From Watersipora subatra (Eukaryota; Bryozoa; Gymnolaemata; Cheilostomatida; Watersiporidae), in NCBI RefSeq assembly GCF_963576615.1, contig NC_088711.1, positions 18,260,182 through 18,324,181 on the forward strand: DNA of 64,000 nucleotides. Reading direction: 5' to 3'. Position 1 is the first letter of the stretch, and every line of letters begins with the position of its first letter. The notes beneath the pieces were generated by a model, which was given only the letters and a program-made list of their open reading frames with translations, did no database searches and had not been told where the DNA came from. Of this stretch, positions 12,653 through 24,700 are shown in pieces. The translations under genes were made by a program, and so were the position numbers.

Positions 12653-15600
12653 AATCAATTCCACGAACTATTAAAATCCACGAATAATCAGTTTTATTTT
12701 TAACACAAGGGAGAATAACTACTACCTCAAATTACAAACTAGCCGCTAGGCAGAGCTAGTAAACATAGCTGAGTTCCGAACTTTTTAAAAATCATTGCCG
12801 GGGCTTTGAGTTGAGCCCATTGCCAATGCATCACACTTCTTTACTAAATTATTCAAGGTTGTCTCAAGTTATTCAGAATTCGGCATGTCATCATCAAAAA
12901 AATCTCTCCTTCAGTTCTTTACATTGAAAAAACTCATAACTTACCACAATTTGTTGGTTCACCAAAGGCCTCCAAATCGATGAACATTCATGCAACCAAA
13001 AATTTATAGCTTAGCATGATCGACATAAATTTCTCAGCTAAGTAGAAACCTAAACACGTAGTATACGCACGTGAAGGTTTTACTCTATTGCTAGCTGCTT
13101 TCATGGATTAATTTATTCGCGAATGTGTTCATCCGCGAATAATTTAGTTCACGGATATGCATGAAAAGATAATATTCGCGAAATTTAACTCCGCGAATAA
13201 TTACATCCTGTAGGGTGTGCAATTGTTACATCATTTAGCGTGTACAATTGAGAAAAGGGTATACAGTCTATGATAAGAGCAACAGCTTTAAAATGACTGT
13301 GTAGCTCAGTGGTTAAACGCGTGGTGAGAAATTTGTGGTTGCAATCTTTGTGAGTTCAAATCCAGTATGAAGCGAGCCTTTCATTCCAAGATTTTAATAG
13401 ATATAACTGGACAGACAGATAATGACAGTCGACAACAAACGTTAAGATTTATATGTTATTAGATTAATATTATTAATTCAACAAATTCATGCTTTGTATT
13501 TAGTTTTTTCATTTTGTATTTATCATTACCAAATCATCTTTCATTGTGATCGTAGCAAAACAGACTTTGTTTAGCCAGCCATGACTTGCTAATTATTACA
13601 CATTTACATTTAAACACCTTTACAGTTGTTTTTTTCTCCTAATTTATTTAAACTGCAGAAAACATTTTTCTCATTATATGAAGTTTGAAAGTTGAATGGT
13701 AACTGTTGTTACAAAAAAATTAATTTTCTGTGAAAAGATTTTTCTATTATCCGGCAACGCCAAGCATTCATCTAGTGTGTATATAAATATCAGTGTTTAT
13801 CAGTCTATCGTTCGTCTGTCCGGTTATAGCGATTAAGGTTTAGGTATAAAAAATCTGCTTCACAGAAGTTTTGAACTCGAAACCTCCTAGTCTGCAGACC
13901 AATGAGCCAATCTTCTACACTACATTGTCTTTGCCATACTATGACATAATAGGCACATACCTATGCATCACTTTCAAAATATTATTGGCTAGCTTAATGT
14001 TATTGTTTGCTACAGCTTGTTATTCGTGTAATGTAAAGCTTGTTTCACGGCTATTATTATAGTAAATATTTAGACTACCAGCTTACCAGGAAAGTTACTC
14101 AAACTCATTGGGTAATTATTCTATTATTCATACAACGTCAGGCATTCAGTCAGTATATACATATATACACATGAAGGGCCCAGTTGTGGGAAACAGATTT
14201 GTTGTGACCTTTAGCTGAGTACTGTATTTTTTACTTTTACCCACATTGTTATATTTATATATTTATTTAAATATGTCTGGGTTTGAAAAGGTTAACACTG
14301 CCAAATTATTTTTCAGATTATTGCCAGCTGAAATATTTACATTTACAACGATTTTTATGTATCATATCATCATATAGTGTGTGACAGAACCCAATACCCT
14401 TTAATAGCTTTTTATAAAACTAATCTTCTCTCACTCTTGTTATCACTCTATAAAATTATGTGTATTAGTGTCATAACCTTACATATTAAAAACATCTTCT
14501 ATGTACATTGGAGTATCGCAGTCTGGTGCAGGACTCTAAAATCTCCAACTAGTATCCCAAATAGTAACAAATCCAAAGCTGATGATATTGGTTCTTCATC
14601 AAAGTAATTTTTTGTTAGAAAACACATGTAGAACTTTTTATACATTTTTACTTGATAAACATTGCCAAGAAAAGAATAAGACAAACATAGATATAAACTT
14701 CTTATTGGCAGGTTTGCTTGAAGCACTCACTATGGAACTGATAGCGGAAAAGAGGTCTATCAGAACAACTACAGTATGTCCTATGGCCGTCGACACCCCT
14801 ATGATGAATCAATTTAAATCACTCGTAGAGTGAGTTTCATCATCATATATCAGTTTAGTTGACATGCAGGCAGCACATGTCTGTGTCAGATAGACTAACT
14901 AATATGCATCATTACAAGATCATTTGCTGGTGTGATGCATACTGTGAACACCAGTGCTAGTAGCCTGTCTTGTTGCTATCAACATAGACGGAAGAGAACA
15001 ACTCCCTATAAGTGCAGCTGATGCATCTGGTGCAGTACGTTTTGTGACAAGCTGTTGTGTTGCTCGCCCGCTCCACGGGGGAACAACTCCGCAGAAACAG
15101 CAGTTTGTCAAGACAGGCTACAGTGCTAGGTTCTCAACTCTCAAACTACCTCTAATATTACGCTCTTACATGCAGCAATTTTTATTATTTATCAAGTGAA
15201 CTTACAATAACTTGATTCTATATTGATATGTTTGTCAGACACTCACCTGTGGTCACAAAACTGTAAGAGAATTTAAAGCTAGACACGCATTCTCTAGGCT
15301 TCAAGCAAACATTTCTAGACCTTTGTAAAGAAATGACTGTGTAACACAAAGCTTAACCTCAAGGTTTTGAACATAATTAGCTATACATAGTATCTTATGT
15401 GAATAAACTCTAAAAGTGCAGTTGTTGTTCCATGTAACACAAAAAAGATAGATTCTGATAGTACCCAATCTAGAAATAGATACTGTTATATATTTGAAAT
15501 GTTATTGCGTCTTAACATCATCAATAATTCAACTTATTATCAGGAATGCTTTAGGATGACTAATGCCTAGTTTACATGAGGGCGAATCTCTAATGACACG

Positions 15601-16058
15601 TAGGAGAAACCTTTACTTCAGTTTTGTCTGGACAGTCAGAACTTGCCAAAATTTCTCCGGTTGTTTCATCTGACTTACTGATCGTGTGAGCTAGGCATGA
15701 CTACGGACCCGGTTACACCTTAAGTCATTGACTCCTTGGCTAGGTACATCGTAGCTATTACTATTCTTCAGGACATCTGAAGACATGCCGACAATGAAGC
15801 CTGACTACGTTGCTCAGCGAATAGTAGATGCGATACGGACAAACCAGGAACTTCTCTGCTTACCGAGGAGCTGCTACAGCCTCATTGTTTTAAAAGCGTA
15901 ACTATATTAGAATTTATTTTATGCTTGGTCATTGATTAACGACAGTAAATCTGAAATACATTGTGATTATGATATGTTTTAGACTCCTTCCTACCAGAGC
16001 CATGCAGATGTTGCTGACTACTACAGGTGGTGTCAATGCTATGACAGATAAGGACTAG
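8859..16058 (+). CDS. Short-chain dehydrogenase/reductase, SDR16C type (RDH10 / SDR16C5-like retinol dehydrogenase)
   Basis: Complete gene, 7 coding exons: 8859-9009, 9294-9478, 10115-10246, 11683-11812, 14712-14829, 15772-15897, 15983-16058. All junctions are GT-AG, phases agree throughout, and the total of 918 nt encodes 305 aa. Family role: microsomal NAD(P)-dependent oxidoreductase of retinol or other lipid alcohols. Visible: an N-terminal hydrophobic anchor (about residues 10-32), the Rossmann cofactor motif TGAGSGIG (about 48-55), the acidic WDIN after beta-2 (NAD(H)-type preference expected), NCAG in place of the usual NNAG (in exon 3), a serine-rich SMASSAG strand, and the catalytic DYCASK (Y and K present). 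Exon 5 continues with [13 protein letters not shown]. Length and order fit RDH10/SDR16C5/HSD17B11 relatives; the motif [11 protein letters not shown] points to SDR16C. I started at 8859 because it gives a complete anchor and follows an acceptor-like site. Exon 6 reads to a stop at 15898-15900 if unspliced; splicing to exon 7 restores a family-like C-terminus. The exact substrate is not predictable. Confidence 0.92.
9715..9910 (+). repeat. tRNA-derived SINE (second type)
   Basis: tRNA-like promoter: A box around GTAGTGTAGTGGTTAGCACC and B box GGGTTCAATCC, then an unrelated body containing GTTGCCAGCATGGCCAGAGG. Lies in intron 2 of the SDR gene. A distant relative is at 54338-54530. Confidence 0.65.
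10373..11501. mobile_element. Pogo/Tigger-like (Tc1-mariner superfamily) non-autonomous element
   Basis: Terminal inverted repeats of about 21 bp: the left end starts CAGTCAAGCATGGATAACTCG and the right end is its reverse complement with one mismatch. It is flanked by TA on both sides (10371-10372, 11502-11503), the target preference of this superfamily. Internal copies of AATTCGAAC and AACTCGAAC follow the ends. No transposase was recognised. It lies in intron 3 of the SDR gene and itself contains a fold-back element. Confidence 0.75.
10695..10818. mobile_element. Fold-back element with 10-bp flanking direct repeats, nested in the pogo-like element
   Basis: About 57-bp near-perfect inverted arms (left arm from GCTAGCCGGGTCACGC, right arm ending GCGTGACCCGGCTAGC) around a very short loop. 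It is flanked by the direct repeat CGATGAATAG (10685-10694 and 10819-10828). A 10-bp duplication with long inverted ends suggests a Mutator-like origin. A second perfect hairpin follows at 10831-10866 (arms TTCCGACGTTGATTC). Confidence 0.65.
12587..12650. repeat. (TA)n microsatellite
   Basis: Simple TA repeat with an internal TACATACATA interruption, in intron 4 of the SDR gene. Confidence 0.95.
12655..13215. repeat. Repeat with recurring CGCGAATAATT motifs
   Basis: Several copies of CACGAATAATC, CGCGAATAATT, TTCGCGAATG and TCGCGAAATTT in both orientations near both edges (about 12660-12690 and 13110-13205). Looks like a DNA-transposon derivative, but clear terminal repeats and target duplications were not found. 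Confidence 0.4.
13296..13475 (+). repeat. tRNA-derived SINE (main family)
   Basis: The best tRNA-like head in the window: A box TGTAGCTCAGTGGTTAAACG and B box GAGTTCAAATCC, then CAGTATGAAGCGAGCC, a TATAACTGGACAGACAGATAATGAC body and an ATTTATAT tail. Confidence 0.8.
13740..13960 (-). repeat. tRNA-derived SINE (main family) with CTAG-GAATG tail module
   Basis: Reverse-strand copy: tRNA-like GTAGTGTAGAAGATTGGCTC, the GAGTTCAAAACTTC B-box region, a TATAACCGGACAGACG body, an AT-rich tail, and then the CACTAGATGAATGCTTGGCG module. This copy shows that the module lies directly downstream of the SINE tail. Confidence 0.75.
13961..14711. other. Remainder of SDR intron 4
   Basis: AT-rich intronic sequence. 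A further copy of the GGCATTCAG/TCAGTATATACATAT module lies at about 14130-14165. No exon seen before the acceptor at 14710-14711. Confidence 0.5.
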
Positions 16059-16869
16059 ATGTCACCATGACTTCCAATTAATCTTCAGCTCATCGTCATT
16101 CTCTTTTCATCTAAGGTTATTTGCATTTTATCGAACTGTTACTAGTGCATGAAGTATGTAATTTCTTTTTTCTAAGAATATATTTAACTTATATGGTATT
16201 TAAGGCAATTATATCTAGTTGATTTTTAAAAGAACTCAACACAACTAATTATGGTTTAGTAATCAAATAAGTGGTTTTACATTGGTCCAAGCGTCTGCAA
16301 TTAAAATGTTATAGATTGGCTTTGAAAAAAGAATTACAATTATTATCCAGCCATTCATCACTTCTGGCAAGCGTGTTCCAAGACATGTTTGGCATTCATG
16401 TTTCAAGACACTTTTGGCAGGCATTTTCTAAGACACTTTTGGTAAGTCTGTTTTGCACCTTGATGTTTAACATAACTAAACTATTTTACACATTTGTCTC
16501 TATGCAAATGATCACTCAACATATGCTCTAACTGCTATGCTTGCTGAGTAAAAAATTTACAGTAGCTGAGTTTTATTCTTTGGTATGACATTTAGAAACT
16601 AATGAATATGTTATGTGGGAATTTGTATTAGATTTGCGTTTTGTTAACATTCAGAGGCATTGGTCATAATAAATTTTTATTACAAAACTATCTACCATTT
16701 TCGTTGAACTTGAAAAGTAGATAGAAGACTCAAGTCAAACCAAGACTTGATTTGACAAACCTTCATCAGGTGCATTACTATGCTGCCAATTAGCTGATAT
16801 CAGGTGAATATTGTACAGCACACCTGCAGATATTAAAAATTCATGTCATGCAATTGAAAAGAAGAAATG
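16059..16869. other. 3' flank of the SDR gene
   Basis: Should contain the 3' untranslated region. A possible AATAAA-type signal (ATAATAAATTT) is near 16666. Short direct repeats of AAGACACTTTTGG / AAGACATGTTTGG lie at about 16380-16440. No coding sequence. Confidence 0.4.
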
Positions 16870-17350
16870 AAATCTCACTCTTGCAGTCACATCAGTTGGT
16901 GCGACCAAGGCTACGTTGTGGCTTATGAATGATAGCGGGTCTCCAATCAGCTCGATTACACGCAGTCATCTGCCATGAGTTTGTATTGATCTGCCGCCAT
17001 TTTAAATTCCTCTTAGCTACACCTCTATAGCGGAGTCTAGACCTTCCTTGATTTCACTTACCAGCATATAGTTGAGAGTATAATAGTTGACGTGGAAGCT
17101 GGTCTTGTTCCATTCTGTGTACATGGTTCAACCATTTCAAACTTTTTCAATAAGGATATCAGCCATTGATGATGGGCCTGCTCGTTTTAATATGCCTACA
17201 TTTGTGATTTTGTCTTGCCACTTGATGTTCATGTTTTTTATCATCTCGGCATGCAGTTTTTTGAGCTTGATAAATCGTCGCGGTTTCTGCGCTATATACG
17301 AGAACTGACATAACTGTTGCTTGATACACTACACCCTGACAGAGACATGC
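16870..17350 (-). pseudogene. 3' fragment of a second LINE (C-terminal part of ORF2)
   Basis: Read on the minus strand, frameshifted pieces match the C-terminus of LINE ORF2 proteins: YQATVMSVLVYSAETATIY near 17325-17270, then IKWQDKITNVGILKRAG near 17230-17180, then LKWLNHVHRMEQDQLPRQLL near 17135-17080, then NTNSWQM and DWRPA near 16990-16940. The WLGHV.RM.....LP pattern is characteristic. At least two frameshifts and several stops; a dead 5'-truncated copy unrelated to the LINE at the window start. Confidence 0.75.
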
Positions 17351-18037
17351 TTGTTAGGAAATAAATGAAATGCCAACTAGTAGACAGATATTCACTTATA
17401 TGTATAAAGTTTTTTGCATTGGTGGTCGGATCTACTGATAATTGCATCTGCATGGTCGGTGGGAGAACATTTGATTTCTGGATTTACAGCACCCGAGCCC
17501 ATATGAATCTGATATCAAGACTAAGATGTTTCAAAGCTGACCAGGCTTTCGTAAATTTGTCAATTTAATTGTAATATACTGAAGTTTTATTTTAATATAG
17601 CTTGACTTTGCTTTGAAGGGGATGACTACTTAGGAATTTTTGCTGATGTAAAAACTACATTTTAATAAGATGAGATAGCTACATGTATGTTGACAAGACT
17701 CAATAAATTTGCGATATTTGTGTTTATTTTCGCCAGAGATTATCTAGCTATGCGCTAGCGCAATGTGATTTCTATGTGACCCATTGTAAATTTGGAACTG
17801 TTGTGCATGACTGACGTAACATTACGACTTGCAACCGTTTAAATAGCCTGGATTGTTTCAAACTCCTTTGTTCTTCAATTTGCAGACTGAAGTCGTGTTC
17901 CCGGCTATGATTCCAAGCTTATAACCCCTGACAAACAAGAATTGACTGATTTATTCAGATATATTATTACAGCCTGATCGTATTAACCTGTTTTCACAAG
18001 TAGTGCCAAACCTACTGTTGACGCAATGAACTATCAT
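17351..18037. other. Intergenic stretch, nothing recognised
   Basis: No gene, repeat family or RNA gene recognised between the LINE fragment and the minisatellite. Confidence 0.5.
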
Positions 18038-18704
18038 CTTTAGAGATAACCTCTTCCACTCTTTAGAGATAACCTCCTCCACTCTTTAGAGATAACCTCC
18101 TCCACTCTTTAGAGATAACCTCCTCCACTCTTTAGAGATAACCTCCTCCACTCTTTAGAGATAACCTCCTCCACTCTTTAGAGATAACCTCCTCCACTCT
18201 TTAGAGATAACCTCCTCCACTCTTTAGAGATAACCTCCTCCACTCTTTAGAGATAACCTCTTCCACTCTTTAGAGATAACCTCCTCCACTCTTTAGAGAT
18301 AACCTCCTCCACTCTTTAGAGATAACCTCCTCCACTCTTTAGAGATAACCTCTTCCACTCTTTAGAGATAACCTCCTCCACTCTTTAGAGATAACCTCCT
18401 CCACTCTTTAGAGATAACCTCCTCCACTCTTTAGAGATAACCTCTTCCACTCTTTAGAGATAACCTCCTCCACTCTTTAGAGATAACCTCCTCCACTCTT
18501 TAGAGATAACCTCCTCCACTCTTTAGAGATAACCTCTTCCACTCTTTAGAGATAACCTCCTCCACTCTTTAGAGATAACCTCTTCCACTCTTTAGAGATA
18601 ACCTCCTCCACTCTTTAGAGATAACCTCCTCCACTCTTTAGAGATAACCTCCTCCACTCTTTAGAGATAACCTCCTCCACTCTTTAGAGATAACCTCCTC
18701 CACT
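18038..18704. repeat. 23-bp minisatellite, 29 units
   Basis: 29 head-to-tail units of exactly 23 bp, each containing CTTTAGAGATAACC followed by CTCCTCCACT or CTCTTCCACT. Every unit differs only at that one C/T position, so the array can be read as a two-letter code. No length variants were seen, which implies a young or homogenised array. Confidence 0.98.
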
Positions 18705-19360
18705 CTTTGCATAGACATAATGGCTAACAAAAATCTTGCATATCATATGATTGTGAATTTTTCCGGAAGTATTAGTTTTAAATGTTTTTACAACTTGCTT
18801 TTATACGTCCATGCACCAGTACAATATAGAGCTGACAGTGTGTTTTACATAAATAATCAACAATTATAAAAAAGCTATCTAGCAAACGTTTTTTGCGAAG
18901 TAAGTTTTGCATCAACAGTGAACATGGGAACTTTAGGAATACTTTATTGGATTTGTTTTAAATCTTGTCTTATTTTAGTCTTGTCCTAAATTAATGAATA
19001 ATTCAAGCTAGTTTGCTCGAAAATCATGACTGCATGAGAGATCATGATGTAATTTTTTCCTAACGCTGGCTTTAGAGGGACACTGATTTTATTAGAAGCT
19101 TAAGTTATTCAAATTTATTGCGTAAAAAAACTTGGCCATTTAAAAATAAATTTATTGTCTTAAATTATTGAATAATTTAAGGACTTGTAACACAGTCAAA
19201 GTGATGCAACTGCAACAGTGTATGACCAACTTTCATATGGTGTATAAGATGCTACTTGCAGATCAGCATTTTTAATAAAATAATATACATTTAAGAAAAA
19301 AATCTTTACAATTATAACAAACTGTTTAACTGGTAAAATAACCTCATAGCTTGAAGAACA
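18705..19360. other. Intergenic; 3' flank of the CENP-V-like gene
   Basis: Contains the 3' side of the minus-strand gene and, at about 19010-19180, a dispersed repeat (TCATGACTGCATGAGAGATCATGATG, then GCTGGCTTTAGAGGGA) whose second copy at 20020-20088 plus 21438-21530 is split by a hAT element. Confidence 0.5.
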
Positions 19361-21671
19361 TTATTCTGAAAGCTTTGATCTAGAAGAAATGGTGTCACCA
19401 GAGAGTACCATGTTTTCCTCCCAGTTAGAGCCACCAAATTCCTCTACACGTATCTTTTCCACTGTGCCTGGTTGTAGGCAGTGAGGCATAATTCCTGCAT
19501 GAGATAGAATTTTATAAAAAAAGGGCTAGCGTAATCATTTGAGCATTTCACTATAGTCATTCTATGTAACAATGTTAGCATATGCTGTCAGCAGTGACTG
19601 ACTGAGCTATAGATAAAAGCAGGTACTGAATTCACCAGTTTGAACATTCTTCGAACATACTGTATTAGGTCATGTATGTTTTTACATGCATCGTGACACT
19701 AGCAATTGTGCATATATACAAAATCTACATGTATATATGTACATATATATACACAATATATGTACACAATATATATACACAATATATATATAAATCTCAG
19801 TTTTTGTCGTTTGTTTGTCTGTCATTTGTGTGCCCAGTTCCAGCGATAAAGTTTTAGGAACAAAAAATTTGCTTCATACTGGATTTCAACTCCGGACCTC
19901 CAGTTCTGCAGACAGGCGTACTTACTATTCATTAGACAACTCGTCTAACTGGCATTACTATGGAATAATTGTAAACATACTTATACACCTGTCAATCTTC
20001 AATGCTTTACGCTTCATCTAGCATGCTTGAAAATTATGACTGCATAAGAAATCATGACGCAACCTTTTTTCTAATGCTGGCTTTAGAGCAGGGATTCCCA
20101 AACTTTTTTGGACTAGGTACCCCTTGGGAGTCATATTGCAAAAAATGTACCCCTTTGGAAAACACAGTTCAATCAAGGGTATTGTTGGTTTAACTTCAAT
20201 AATATAACATGTGCATTATTGAAATGTGTCACTTAATTAAACAGGTAAAGAAATGTGGTATGGTATGAAATTGCTATTTATTTATTAAAATAATGATAAC
20301 GATGCAGTACAACTTTTATACATTGCTGTGTTTCGTTACTTTGTTACTTTCCCACTTTATTTTGGGAAAGCTGTGCCTGCTTTGCATCAGTGATCTGTTT
20401 GATGTTTGGTTCAGTAACAGATAATGAAACTCTGAGGTCGTCATCAAAATTTAGTTGTGAGCGATATTTGCTTTTCATGTACAAAAGTGAGGAAAACTCT
20501 TGCTTGCACTTATAACTACTAGGAAATATGAGCAACGCTTTTAAAGCTACCTCTGAAAGCTTGGGTAGGATGTTATCAATGAGCACCAGAACTTGCTAAG
20601 AACGCAATCTTCAAATCTATCATGTGCACCAGAGTCGTTGAGAAGGTCAATCAACTCTTCTTGCATGTCACTATCAATATCAGCTACATTTAACTTAAAT
20701 GGGTTTCTAGCCAACTTCAAATCTGTGTCATTTAAGTCAGGAAAATATTGTTGAAACCAGCAAGCCAGCTGAGAGAGGGGGTCTGCAACCAGATATTTCA
20801 TGAATGAAATTGAATCATGTGAAGGCAATACTTCTGACAAGCTATCAAACATATCAAATGATCCAGCATTGACTTTCTCCACATCTCTAGTTTCATGATA
20901 AATGCTCTAAGCTCGTCTGTAAAATCAATTATAGTGGTAGAGTTCCCTTGAAGGTATGTGTTGACAGTGTTTAATCTTAATAAGATATTTCTCAGATATG
21001 CAGCTTTCCATTTCCATTCTGAAGTCTTTAACTTCTCACTGAATCTTGCAGCTTTCTCAGAAGTCGTGTAGCAAAGAAAGCTGCAATCTCATCAATCAGT
21101 CCCACAAATCGATTCAGGACATTGCCTTTAGAAAGCCATCTCACTTCTGTGTAGTAAAGGAGGTTTTCATGGTCTGCATCGCAATCTTGACATAATTTAC
21201 CAAACAACCTTGTGTTTAGAGCTGATGCTTGCCTAAGTTTTTCTGAATGGCAAAACTAATTGGCTTTAAAATGATACCAATAATAGCTCTATAGCAGTGG
21301 TTTCAGCAAAGTTATTAATAATTGGAGCCAAACAAACCACAAACCAAAAATTTATCAAGTTTATAACTTGTATTGTACCCCCTAAATTTCTAAAATGTAC
21401 CCCTAGGGGTACTTGTACTCCAGGTTGGGAACCCCTGCTTTAGAGGGATGAACACAGACCTTATTACTAGCTTAAATTATTTAAATTCATTGCGTAAAAA
21501 ACTTAGCCAATTAAAAATGAATTTTTTAAGAACAAACCTTTTTTATTACCCGTGCAATGCCAGGAATTCAGCTACTATATATACATAGTATATATATTGT
21601 GTATAGATATATTTATATACAATGTGTATATATATACACAATGTGATATATATCACATTGTGATAATCACA

Positions 21672-21721
<50 letters not shown>

Positions 21722-24700
21722 TGTGTATATATATAGAAAAACAATCATGAGCATGGATAACACAATTGTGGACAGAAAAATACCATTTAGTTCAGAATAA
21801 TTTATTAGAGACATAATTTTTAACCTATTATAATAGGTTATATTATTATATATATAATAGGTGTATATGCACAAGCACCAACAATGATATCATTGCTTTA
21901 TACTGGATGTCTTCATAAAATTTTGTTTCTGGTTATTGGCCAAAAAGGTTCTATCGCAGATCAAATTGCATGCACTTTGTTGTCTAACGAAATTGTTAAA
22001 AATATGTTCATTTTCTGCTAGCATTGCAAATTGTGTAGCCATTGCAGTATTTCAAAAGTACAACGACTCAGCTCGCAATGGAATATAAGTAAATATTATG
22101 CACAATATATAATTCCTTATTTTTGACTGGCCTAGTTACATAAAAACAACCAGATTTTTCAACCTATGTGAACTATAGCATTGTAAAGCAACTTTTTTTA
22201 CTTTTTAAATTACAATTGAGATAAACATGAAAAAGATTTTTCGTAGAAATTGTTATCATAAAATTATCATATCAAGCCTTCTACCCGCTTTATACCGGCC
22301 AATTTTTCTGCTAATAAAGGTTAATAACACGATAAAAAACCTCACCATAGCCATCTGGATTAGACCTGGGTTTGTAGAAGCTCTGTACCCCACATGTCTT
22401 ACAAAATAGATGTTTGGCTGTGTGGGTGTTAAAGGTATACTCCGTGAGATTGTCAGCTCCCTACCATATAAAAAGTATTTATAGTCATAGGAGAGGTCAA
22501 CATGAGTGATTTTTACAAGGTAAAAGATACTAATAAATCATTTTTTAAAAAATGCTTACATGGCCAACATTTCAATGCTATCAGATGTTAGAAAATAATT
22601 CACAGTCATAAAAAAGTTTTAGGATAATTTATCTTCAAAAATTCTGACAAGAAAAATGTTTAAATATGAAAGGTTGCTATATTATGTAATTTTTTCAAGT
22701 CATACCAATGATTAATTAACGAAAGAAAGCTTTGCCCCAACCACAATCAGTCACCGTGGGTCAGTGAGGATAAATCTTTGGCTATGGCAGTGGCATAGTA
22801 ACTAGGAGACCTTTAAGTAATTTGTCACATTTAGACATATCCATGCTTTAGAAACCCGTATGCATATTGTGGTATTTTCTCATTTGAATAAAAAGCAACT
22901 TAGTCAAAAATAAAGGGCAACATAGGATTTATCTAAAATTGTGAATACCCCAGGACAAACTTTATTAACACACTTCTAATGAAGAGAAATCAGTCTAGCT
23001 CAGATATTTGCTGTTCAAATATCGGTATTTGATTTGAAAGTGAATGATTTAAGACTATGACTCATGCCTCAAATGATCCTAGGAAAACACTTTGAAACAA
23101 GAGTAAAGAAATTGAAAAACCATAATAATCAGAAATTATGCTTATACAAACCTTCAATAGAGTGAACTTCTGTTGAGGTACAATAAAATGGTGATTTTGC
23201 TTCATGTAGCATATGGAACAGCTAAAAAAACAAAGTTTTTGATTTTATAACCAGTGAGAAGCTCTACTAGCTTACAAAACCATTAAAAATGTTTTTAAAA
23301 TGTTTTCATTTAGATCACCTAGGGCAGAAACCTGTACTTTCAGCAAAAATATAAATGTTTCCACATAATAAGAAAGAGACAAACCAACTTAGTTATTTTC
23401 AAACAGCTCTATAATTATTGAATAAAAGTGCACATACTGATTGCATCAGTATTATACTAAATACAGTGAACAGCTATTAACAAATAGGGTGTAACAATAC
23501 AAGACAGGGATCTCACGAGAATGCACTTGTAGAAGCGTGCCATTGAGACCAGATCTGGTCTGAAAACTATCTAGTTGACGCATGCTTGGAGAAGAAATTA
23601 ACAAATGATGAGACATACGGATACGGACCTTGGAATGATTACAGACAGACAAGATTGATAGCCATACTACTGCAACAGACATCGCTAAAGACAATTAACT
23701 AGTCAGGTTTGTAGCTCTGCGGGACATTACATGATACCACAGGTAAAAGCTACAAGCGGATAGAGTGAAAGGTCGGATTGTTCAACTGAAATATTAACAC
23801 AATCTAAAAACTTACTTGAGTCAGACTTGAAAAGGTGAGAGAGGGCAGAGATGACTGGAAATATATAAATCAGCAAACGCATAATAGAAAGCCACAACAA
23901 GTTAAGGAGCTAGAAGAAGTTTAAAAGAATGTTAAATAGCAGCATTGACAGTTGACTTTGGAGTAAAAGTGGTGGAAACTGATGAGAATGAGAAGGAAAC
24001 AGATATAAGCAAAAGGAAAACGGTGAAATTTGTGTACAACTTAGAAAAGAAGTGTATGATAATCCTTAGGATGTCAAAAATGGAGGCGAATGACCTGAGG
24101 TATGAGAGGGTAGTGAATAACTTTTAGGCCAATATTGCAATAAGGGATACTGAAACCATGCTGCAGCAACGGTTCTTAAACTCAAAACAGCAGTCAGGGG
24201 AGAAACTCGGCACATTCAATCAGAAAGCATTGGCGATATCGTACAGGCTGAAGGATTTCGAAACTCTCATCATACACGCTGGGATCAATGCAGTCCAAAA
24301 CGAGAGCTTGCAGAGTGCAACGCTTCAAATGAATACAATCAATTTAATCAGAGTCCTAAAAGATAGTGAAACAGTTGTGCGAACCATAGCTGCACTGCAG
24401 GATAGGGAATGAGGACTTGGATGTTGTTGAGGAGCAACCTAAATGGGAAGATAGACGTGTCAAACCTGCGACAAACCAGAGCACTTTCACAAGCATTGCC
24501 CTGGAATACTGTGTTATGCTTGCAGAGAAAAGGGACATCTTGAGCTGAGACTGTCTAAATAGAAAAGCAAGAAGAGTGGAAAACCACATATTCTGTTAAG
24601 GCTGTGGAGAAAAAGGACACCCGTCACTATATTGTCCAAAAAAACCAAGCGCCATACAAGGAAAAGGTACTGAATGGAGAAGTCACAGAGAACAGAACAC

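Noticed and set aside
13296-13380. Possible functional tRNA gene
   Set aside because: The A and B boxes are good, but the cloverleaf is not closed and the sequence continues into the SINE body.
15772-15900. SDR gene ending at the TAA at 15898-15900
   Set aside because: Splicing at 15897 into 15983 keeps phase and gives the C-terminal extension expected for the family; the unspliced form would be about 24 residues shorter.
18038-18704. CRISPR-like array
   Set aside because: The units are contiguous with no spacers, in animal DNA; it is a minisatellite.
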